From assembly GCA_024196135.1 (NCBI GenBank), contig JAMQCK010000110.1, forward strand, positions 1 to 62,869: a DNA stretch of 62,869 nucleotides. The letters are read 5' to 3'. Of this stretch, positions 55,641 to 62,869 are shown in pieces (position 1 is the first letter of the stretch; the number at the start of each line of letters is the position of its first letter). The stretch is from Pleurotus ostreatus/Saccharomyces cerevisiae fusant. Its lineage: Eukaryota; Opisthokonta. The notes beneath the pieces were generated by a model, which was given only the letters and a program-made list of their open reading frames with translations, was not told where the DNA came from and did not search any database. The translations under genes and the position numbers were made by a program.

Positions 55641-56068
55641 CCAAACTATTCTAGACGTTTTCCTTGGACAACTGGGATCCCGCGCCTGCGGCCGGAAATT
55701 GAGATATAAATCGCCAAAAATTGATCAAGTTGAGCGCTCCGTCACGTCGTTCATGGGCAACTGTGATGCATGACGAGATCCACATACGTTCAATTCACGA
55801 GCCACCATGACGCGTGAGTCGTGACGTGAACTAATGGTCGAAACACCGCAGTAGTAGATATCCTCACGGCATACTCATCATGGTCGCGCGGAAGGATTGC
55901 TTTTCGAAGGAGGCAAGGCTCGACTGATGGTGTGCAGTACACAGGATTGTCATGGACCCTAGATATCTCACTGTCAACTCGAACGACAGCCCCGTGGTCG
56001 ATTGGGAGAGCGAAGAAAGTCAAGGCCGGGCGGCATATAGAATACATGAACTAGGCTACATTACAATA
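55641..56068. other. intergenic beyond block B
   Basis: Unique sequence between block B and the 3' end of the Zn2Cys6 gene. I see nothing recognisable. Confidence 0.4.
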
Positions 56069-58847
56069 CTAGCCATATCCGTACATGGTTTGCATATCCT
56101 GCGTATTCACGCCAGGGAATAGACTCGACCTGCGAGAAATCAGTAATGAATTACGCCCCAAAAGAGCTCTACGCACCAGTGCGGATTATCGCAGACCATC
56201 TTCGCCATATTGGCGTCGTACGTAGGGTCCATAGACCCCGTCGACGACCGCGGCCCCGGAAGCATGGACGAGGGCCCCGTCTGCGCGGCCTGCGCCGCAA
56301 AGTCCGCCTGCCGCTTCTGCAGCTCGGCGGCGCGCAGCTGCTCCGCGCCTACCGCCATCTGCGCGTACCCGGTCGACTTGTACGGCGTCTCGTCGTACCA
56401 GGGCCAGTATTGCTGGGAGAGGGCTTGGTCGGTGTGATGCTGCTTCTGCTGGCTGCTGAAGGCGTCGCGGAGTTGCGCCTCGACGAATGTGCCGCGGGGG
56501 TTCTCTGATGCGTAGCCTCCGCCTTGCAAGTCAGCGCCGAAGGAAGAGTTACCGCCTAGACTACCAAAGGATTGGAGGGTGTTTGAGGAGTGGCTAGATC
56601 CGCCGTGCATGGAGAAGGTGTCGGGCGTGTTGGCGCCGCCAGAGATCCATCCCGTGTCGCCGTCTAGCAAAGCATTCCAGTTGGTCTGCTGGCCGGCCAC
56701 GAAGGAGTTCTCGATAAACGAGGCTGGAGATGAATGGGAAGATGATGACGATCCGGACGCCAATGACGCGGAGACTGGGTTGGCGACCGAGCCCAAGGGC
56801 GCAGACGCCATGCTGGACGAGGGGACGCCGGACAACGGAGGTGGAGGGGATGCAGAGTTGGACGCCCGGGGTTTGTTCTGCGCGGGGCGGGTCGAAGGAG
56901 GCGCAGGAGGGTCTGGGTGCTGTAGCGAAGCGGCAATCTCGTTCAAGAACTGCGCCTGCGCGACGCACACCGTGTCGTGCGGCCCTCGAACCGCATTCGC
57001 GTACACCTGCGCGCAATCCACGATCACAGTACGCACTGCATCTCTCGTCGAGCTGTCGGCACCTTTGGTGTGCTATTGAGTGCATCAGTTTTGCCTACTG
57101 GAGCTCTCGAAGAACAACTCACTGTCACCAACCATACCGCATAGTGCGCGGATAGCACAGGGACAAACTCAGGCGCGTATCGCAGCCATGGTCCGAACTT
57201 CGTGATCTGCGCGATGCAGCCGAACGCGGTATTGAACAGCGCGCAGCGGAGGCGGGTCACGATGCCTGAAGTCATGTCATCCTTCTGGTTGAGAACCTCT
57301 TTCGCTGGCCCTCGCGCATGTCGAAAGCGATCCTCAGCGAGATGGAAAGCCTGGGTGTTTCGATGGAACTCGATGAGCAGTCGCGTGCCTTGCGGTACAC
57401 TGTTGAGAACATCTGCAAGCATCGTCAGCCTCTGTCGAAACAAGACACCTCGTTGTCTAAGTACCTTCCGACGTCCATCGTTGAGCCCACTGAGCCACTC
57501 GTGCTTCGAGGTTGCGGCCGATTACGTCCGGGCGCGGTGCCTTCTGAGCGGGTAGTTCAGAGTCCGCCAACGCGCCGGGCTCGAGGCCCTGACACTCGGC
57601 AGTCGAGGCTACAAGAGCGTCCTCCGGCGTGCCAGCATCCCGCCCCTCTCGCCACCAAGCATAGGCATCCCGCCCCGCGGACGCCTCCCGCGCAGGCAGT
57701 CCGCGCCGCCGCCTCACAAGCTCGTCAAAGCTCGTCAGCGCGAACCACGCGCGCTCCCGACTGCGCTGCGCCCTCGAATGTTTCTCCGGCCCCTTGGGCG
57801 CGCGGTGCAAACCAAGCTCATACGCGAGCCGGACCACGAGGCCCATCTGACGGTAAGCGGCGGTATCTTCGAGGGGGCGATAGGCGGCGAGAATGAGGTA
57901 GGCGAGGATGTGTTCGAGTGTGGGGGAGGTGTCTGCGGTCCAGATGCGCGAGATCTGGTTCTCGGCGAGCTGGCGGAGGCGGAGGTAGACGTCGGGAAGC
58001 TCGAAGCGGGCGGCGACGGCGAGGATGGTGGTGAAGAGGGGGATAGAGGTGGCGCGGGTGTGCTCGAGGGTATAGATGACGGGGTCGATGGCGCATATTA
58101 GCATGGGGTTGACGTCGGTGTAGAAACTGCGAGGGAGAGATTAGCAGTGTGTTCTGGATTGACATTGTATTGCGCACTGAACGCGTAGGACTGGGGAGGA
58201 GATATACCGGTAGAGACGGGAAAGGCACTCACACTCTAAAGAGATTCTCGGCTTCTGAGCTCGTTACGTAGCTCATCAATATAGGATCGCCGTCCTGGGA
58301 GTTCCCCGTGTCTTCGCTCAAATTGAGTGAGCCTACGGCCGCGGCGGCTGGGAGTAGGTAGTCGTGCCAGTCATCCTCGTCTGTAGACTGGTTGGAATCG
58401 TCGGGACTCGATGGCCTGTCGTCCGGCTCGCGCATCTGCCAGTTGACATTGTCCGCGGTTTCCGCCGGGGGTGCTGCTGAGGTCGAGGGGACAGGTGCTT
58501 CCGCAGGGGCTTGTGAGGTGCTTGCTTGCTGCTTCGCGTTCGGTGGCCTCCTCCGGGCTTTGAGCTCGCATGGCGTCTTCAGTCGTATGCAGCGCTGGCA
58601 CTTAGAGCGCCCTGCTTGGATATCGCATCGCACCTAGCCACTATGAGCTTCCCCCTTCATCTTCTACGCACGTGTAGCATACGTACTTTGACTGTCCGGC
58701 ATGCCAAGCATCTATCAAAAGACATGCATAAGAAGGCCGCACTCATCCCTGATAGCTCGGCACTCACGCGATCTTCTTCTTGTGGACCGTCGACAGCGAC
58801 GCCGGGTCCCAGGACTTGAACTGCTGCTGCGCGGGGGCGGGGTTCAT
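56069..58847 (-). CDS. Zn2Cys6 transcription factor with fungal_trans middle domain
   Basis: Exons (minus) 58847..58768, 58711..58687, 58633..58233, 58126..57465, 57412..57123, 57072..56177 and 56129..56069 give 804 residues. The binuclear cluster C-X2-C-X6-C-X8-C-X2-C-X6-C uses Cys28, 31, 38, 47, 50 and 57 and is encoded across three exons. Its first half sits in a 25-nt exon. A disordered linker leads to the middle homology region: FYTDVNPMLICAIDPVIYTL, LILAAYRPLED, GLVVRLAYELGLHRAP and RERAWFALTSFDELV. The C-terminal third is Ser/Gly/Gln-rich and ends QDMQTMYGYG, a likely activation region. It should bind CGG-type DNA sites in the nucleus. The target pathway is unknown and no neighbour forms an obvious cluster with it. 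Confidence 0.92.
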
Positions 58848-60333
58848 TGCTGGCGCTGGCAGTGGTGGTGGCGAGGTCGTAGTATGTGCCCCCTTCCCCT
58901 CTCCGTGAGACTATGAAGGGAGAGCGTGAGTAAGCGCCCGACACCGAAACCGGAGCAGCGAAGCAACACGCAAAGGAAAGACATCAGGCCCGCCAGGCGC
59001 GATGATCTGCGCGATGTCTCGCCCCCCGCGTGAGGCCGGTGCGGTCGCGTGTCACCCGCGTGGTTCAGGTCCCGTTCGGAGTTCAACTTGCCTTTCAGTG
59101 GAACTTTCGGTCAGAAAAAGCAAGCTTGTCTTGAGCTTGCGATGCCCAGCTCAAACAAGACTAGTTATGCACGCCAGAATTTACTGTGATATTTTCTAGC
59201 AGCCAAAAGCCCTCCCCCTCAGGCCCCCCTCGTTCTACTATTAGTACCCGGGCATCATACTCCCGGTTCCAGTCAACAAGATGAGCCGACGGACACGACT
59301 CGCAGCCCACGGATCGATAAGCAGCACCTCCCTATACCCTATTTCCAAATACATCTCGCACCGGCGCACACCCTCAGTGCGCGGCGGTCGCAAACACAGG
59401 CAGTTCTTTCCCTATCTCCATTGTTCATCAATAGAACGCGGTCAGCAGGGCGGAGGCGGACTCAATAGGAGGGGAAGCTGCGACGCAGATCCTGACGAGC
59501 GCTCCCGCTGCGTCGGGGATGCCGGCGCCATGGATAATGGGCAGGTTCCCAGGGAGGGCCCACTCGACGGCCTGTGGTGGGCGTCAGCGAGGTCTTCTGA
59601 GCAGCGAGGAGGATGCGTTGGCGTCCGCGAAGCGAGGATCTGCCACTCCTCGACATACAATAGGCGAGCGCGCAGGAAGCCATCAGCCCGATTTCGGATT
59701 CAGCGAAGTCGCGCAAGGCGAATGAATTCGAGGATCGGGCCTGCGTAGCGAGAGTGAATGATGAAGAAGGCACCGCCATGGGTGGAATTGAGGACGTCGT
59801 TGTGGGGGAGGCGTCAATATAGCACACTGCCATAGAGGCAATATAGTCCACCGTGACAACGTTGCTCCCAGTTGAAGTTAGATCTCACCGCGCGTGTCTC
59901 TTCGTGCACCACAGGACATAGGACAAAAGGTTATGAAGGCGGAGGCTTGACGGCCGGCACCACACCTGCTTCTGCGACACCCCGCCCATGGAGAGGGCGG
60001 GAGCAACAAGGTGAGCAGCATCGTCAGTCTCGCGTAAGAAAACGAGAAAATAGGCACCTACTGAATGTCGATAATACTTATGGCCGCATACATCCCCGAT
60101 TCGGACCACTATCTTCCGGGTGTCTATACGAACCCTCGCTAGATGGACTTCGAGCGCCAGGCAAATGTCTGCAACTGGCGACGCACCTCAAGTCAAGACA
60201 AGCTCATAGAGCTCCCAGACTCACAGCAGACCATGCGCTACAGCAAGCCTGTTATACATTAGAGTCGAACAAGGACAAACACACGTATATCCATCCATCC
60301 TCGGGGTCCTCTCGCCTCGGCCTACCTCACAGC
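58848..60333. other. 1.5-kb intergenic region with an unresolved coding-like patch
   Basis: Promoter side of the Zn2Cys6 gene and 3' side of the glutaredoxin gene. On the minus strand between about 59440 and 59860 several short frames look protein-like (for example ALRDFAESEIGLMASCALAY and GNLPIIHGAGIPDAAGALVR). I could not join them with consistent splice phases and recognise no family, so I call no gene. Confidence 0.35.
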
Positions 60334-61136
60334 TCATTGCCTTCCTTCTCCTTCTCCTTTCTCCAGCACGGTCACCACGACGCCTGCTTCCTTCAATATT
60401 GTCTCCAGAGTCCCCTCGGCGTGTAACCTACGCAGGAATTCGTCAGGAAGCCTGTACGCATACTGATGAAGTCCTTCACTGACCTATGCACATCGTCCGA
60501 CCCGCCAATCGAGCGCCCGCGCACGATGACATTCGGGAATGTTGCACGGCCTGTGAGTCGCGATAGAAGCTGCTTGATCTGCACGCCATCCTCGCGAAGG
60601 TCGACCTCCACGATTGCAGGCGGCGGCTCGAGGAGGTATGTCTTCGTTAGCAAACGTTTCGCGCGTTTGGAGTACCTGCAGGTGACGAAGGTCAGCTTCG
60701 AATACTCCCGAGTACCACGAGAATATACGCACGGGCAATAAGTCTTGCTGAAAATCACCACCGGCGTCCTCTCATTGATCTCCGCCTCCTCCTCCTCCCA
60801 ATCCACATCCTCCTCCCCCGCATACGCGGACAGCGGTAACGGTTCCGTCGGGTCCACGTGTCCCAGCTTGTGCGGGTGCTGCTCGAGCTCGCCCTCCAAG
60901 CTGCCCGTGACCATGTGCAATAAGCCGTAGATCTCACCGACCTCGGCTCGCGGCGCGCGCGAAAAGGCGTGATACGTGGAGCTCAGGATGCGCTGGGGGA
61001 TGCCGAGGAAGAGCGCGACGAGGGCGGCGCAGGCGAGGGCGAGGTAGATCTGGGCGCGCCGCCTGCGCGCGGGGGGCGGCGGGGAGAAGGAGGGGTTGAA
61101 GGAGGGGCGCTTGCGGTGCGCGGTGGGGATGGACAT
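60334..61136 (-). CDS. membrane-anchored CPYS glutaredoxin (Grx6/Grx7-like)
   Basis: Exons (minus) 61136..60733, 60675..60484 and 60427..60334 give 229 residues. A basic cytosolic tail (RKRPSFNPSF...RRRR) and one signal anchor (about 28-46, IYLALACAALVALFLG) place it in the secretory pathway as a type II protein. The glutaredoxin domain has VVIFSKTYCPYSKRAKRLL with the active site CPYS at 134-137 split by an intron, TFPNVIVRG (cis-Pro glutathione site) and GGSDDVHRLHAEGTL. The last motif appears only with the 56-nt intron removed. Yeast Grx6 and Grx7 are the monothiol ER/Golgi relatives, and Grx7 also has CPYS. Expected role: glutathione-dependent thiol control in ER or Golgi. The promoter gap of 262 bp is shared with the divergent HAD gene. 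Confidence 0.9.
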
Positions 61137-61398
61137 GGTCGTGGTGGGGACAAGGGTGGAGGGCTGGGTATTTGGATTTATGGGAAGGAAGGGTATGCCG
61201 GCAGGGAAGAAGCTCTCGCGTACGTGTTCAGAGCGTCGGGCGTCCGGTGGGAGTTGGCGGAGGGAGGATGTGGGAGCGTCGTTGCCGCCGACGCCCGAGG
61301 GAGTACCCCGGATTCCCGATCATTGATTGCGCTCCGGCAGCCGGCGCGGGGCCCGCTGATCAAGCGCCCGTGGGCCTCAGACGTTGTTTCTGACGACC

Positions 61399-62408
61399 AT
61401 GGCCTCCCCGACGCGTCCGAAGATCGAGTATGTGCTGTTTGATATGGATGGTGAGGTGCGAGAGCTTGGGGAGGGAACAGTACGCTTACGCTCATCTCGC
61501 AGGCCTGATGATCGACTCTGAGCGGATCTATACTGAAGTCACCAGTACGCGCGTTCGATAGCAGCATTACGCGCACGGGCTAACCTCTAAGTGTGCAGAT
61601 GAGATCCTTGGAAGGCATGGAAAGACGATGACATGGGATATCAAGGCCGGATGCATGGGGAAGCGTACGCCATCCCTCCCATTCACTATCAATCCCCCCA
61701 CCTTACCCCCCTCCCCAGCCGAGAAAGACGCCATCGCCCACCTCCTCTCCTTCTTCCCCGACATCCAGCTCGATCCCGAAGACTACGCCCTCGAACGCAA
61801 CCGCCTCCAAGACGCCGCCTGGCCCTCCGTCCAGCTCCTCCCCGGCATCGAGCGCCTCGTCGCCCACCTCCACGCGCACCACATCCCCATCGCCGTCGCC
61901 ACCGGCTCCCGCCGGTCCAAGTACGCGCTCAAGACCGCGCACCTGGGGCACGTGTTCGAGAGGTTTGGCGCCGCGGTGGTTTGCGGGGATGATTTGGCGG
62001 ACGCGAGGGGGAAGCCGGCGCCGGATATCTTTTTGGCGGCGGCGAGGGGCGCGTTGGGGAGGGATGTGGGGGTGCCGGGGGTGGAGGCGACGGAGGGACA
62101 GGTGAGGGAGAGGGCGAAGGGGCTGGTGTTTGAGGACGCGATGCCGGGGATGCAAGCGGGGAAGAGGGCGGGGATGAATGGTGAGTGGATACATCGACGA
62201 AGAGGAAAGGATGTCGATGCTGATGTGTGCCATAGTGGTCTGGGTGCCGGATGTGAACCTGCTAGACGTACCACACGACAGCCACGAACGGCCCGACCAG
62301 ATCTTGCGATCAGTGGAGGAATTCGTGCCAGAAGAATGGGGGCTGCCGCCATATTCAGCCACGCCGCCCGCACCGCTAGCTACGGATGCCACGACGTCCT
62401 CGCCATGA
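61399..62408 (+). CDS. HAD-family phosphatase (GS1/DOG-like, beta-phosphoglucomutase fold)
   Basis: Exons 61399..61450, 61503..61544, 61599..61664, 61719..62180 and 62236..62408 give 264 residues. Motif I is FDMDGLMIDSE (nucleophile Asp15, acid Asp17). The alpha-helical cap follows with the DEILGRHGK-like segment. Motif II is AVATGSRRSK, motif III is the Lys in ARGKPAPDIF, and motif IV is VFEDAMPGMQAGKRAGM. The C-terminus has VVWVPDVNLLDVP and EEFVPEEWGLPPY. This matches the eukaryotic HDHD1/GS1-like group, which includes pseudouridine-5'-phosphatase and yeast 2-deoxyglucose-6-phosphate and glycerol-phosphate phosphatases. It hydrolyses a small phosphate ester in the cytosol. The substrate cannot be read from sequence. 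Confidence 0.92.
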
Positions 62409-62807
62409 CGTGCCATACCTTATGGTGCGAGACATGTCCTTACGAAGTAATTCACTGTATTTGTGCCAAAGGGGTATGACCCTACTGTGCTGTTGAGGGA
62501 GCTGCTGGAAGCGACTCGCCAGCCCTCGAAGGAGCTTACTAAGGTGCTGACTAAGATTGCTTAATAAGGCGAAATTTCTAGTTACTTTGTAGTTTAGTAT
62601 ATATACAGTGAAATACAGCGGCGAGGGCATGCGTTTGCGAGGCAAACGACCCTACGCCTTGATCACACGCACCCACCCTCTCGACGTCTAACCACGTCCC
62701 TGCGCGCACCCTCTCACCACAACACAAACGCATCTCGGTTACGCCACCGATCACCCGGCTAGCGCGCACATCACATCACCCGCGCACGTCCCCGCCATCA
62801 TCACATC
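62409..62807. other. intergenic, upstream region of the right-edge gene
   Basis: An AT-rich TATATATAC lies near 62598. I see nothing else. Confidence 0.4.
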
Positions 62808-62869
62808 ATGGCCAACACTTCCCGCATCGCTCTCGACTCCGTCGAGCGTCTCACCGGTAGCGAGAACTA
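62808..62869 (+). CDS. 5' end of a gene cut by the window edge
   Basis: The ATG at 62808 sits in a CATCATGGCC context and opens MANTSRIALDSVERLTGSEN. A pyrimidine- and CA-rich leader precedes it. Only 20 residues are visible, so I do not name it. Confidence 0.6.
   Translation, partial: MANTSRIALDSVERLTGSEN

Noticed and set aside
59281..59851. Overlapping frames on both strands with some protein-like segments
   Set aside because: I could not connect the segments with compatible splice phases, found no start, and recognise no family. cDNA would decide.

Overview
The window is nuclear DNA of a filamentous basidiomycete, most likely an Agaricomycete. Genes are dense, GC-rich and interrupted by many introns of about 47-60 nt with GTRNGT donors and CTRAC-like branch sites. 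Several families are typical of mushroom-forming fungi: a FunK-like kinase, DUF6535 membrane proteins, patatin-like proteins, an F-box/LRR protein and a 'macrofage activating glycoprotein' type GPI protein. I cannot name the species. Exon structures were built by hand from splice signals and reading-phase consistency.

Layout. 1-2380: 3' part of an Arg/Pro-rich low-complexity protein. 2845-3026: a U2 spliceosomal RNA gene. 3254-4319: a terminal-inverted-repeat element. 4776-10359: a PMR5/Cas1p-like SGNH acyl-esterase, an Ariadne RBR ubiquitin ligase and a DUF1989 protein with an apparent frame break. 10679-18497: a Cps1-like GT2 polysaccharide synthase, an F-box relic, a SnoaL-like protein, an F-box protein and a RING/coiled-coil protein with an 11-nt exon. 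18746-20269: a FunK-like kinase. 20525-25819: block A, a patatin-like gene followed by a DUF6535 gene. 26328-32455: a 63-residue metallothionein missed by ORF scans, a GPI-anchored secreted protein and a coiled-coil hypothetical. 32815-40188: lysyl-tRNA synthetase, a MARVEL-like protein and an Hsp110 chaperone. 40977-50067: two Ser-rich hypothetical proteins and a RhoGAP with a CRAL-TRIO/BCH-like N-terminus. 50232-50304: tRNA-Val(AAC). 50521-55640: block B, an inverted copy of block A. 56069-62408: a Zn2Cys6 regulator, a membrane-anchored CPYS glutaredoxin and a HAD phosphatase. A further gene begins at 62808 and runs off the edge.

The most unusual content is the pair of inverted blocks A and B, about 25 kb apart. 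Each carries the same two-gene unit with the same exon layout. In both patatin copies the nucleophile-elbow serine is glycine, and in copy B the dyad aspartate is also replaced, so they look like pseudo-enzymes. A block of about 250 bp upstream of the patatin genes is conserved far better than the coding exons. I infer a two-component patatin-like/DUF6535 module of unknown function. The rest is mostly housekeeping: splicing (U2), translation (LysRS, tRNA-Val), proteostasis (Hsp110, Ariadne), wall and secretory-pathway proteins, and metal or redox defence.
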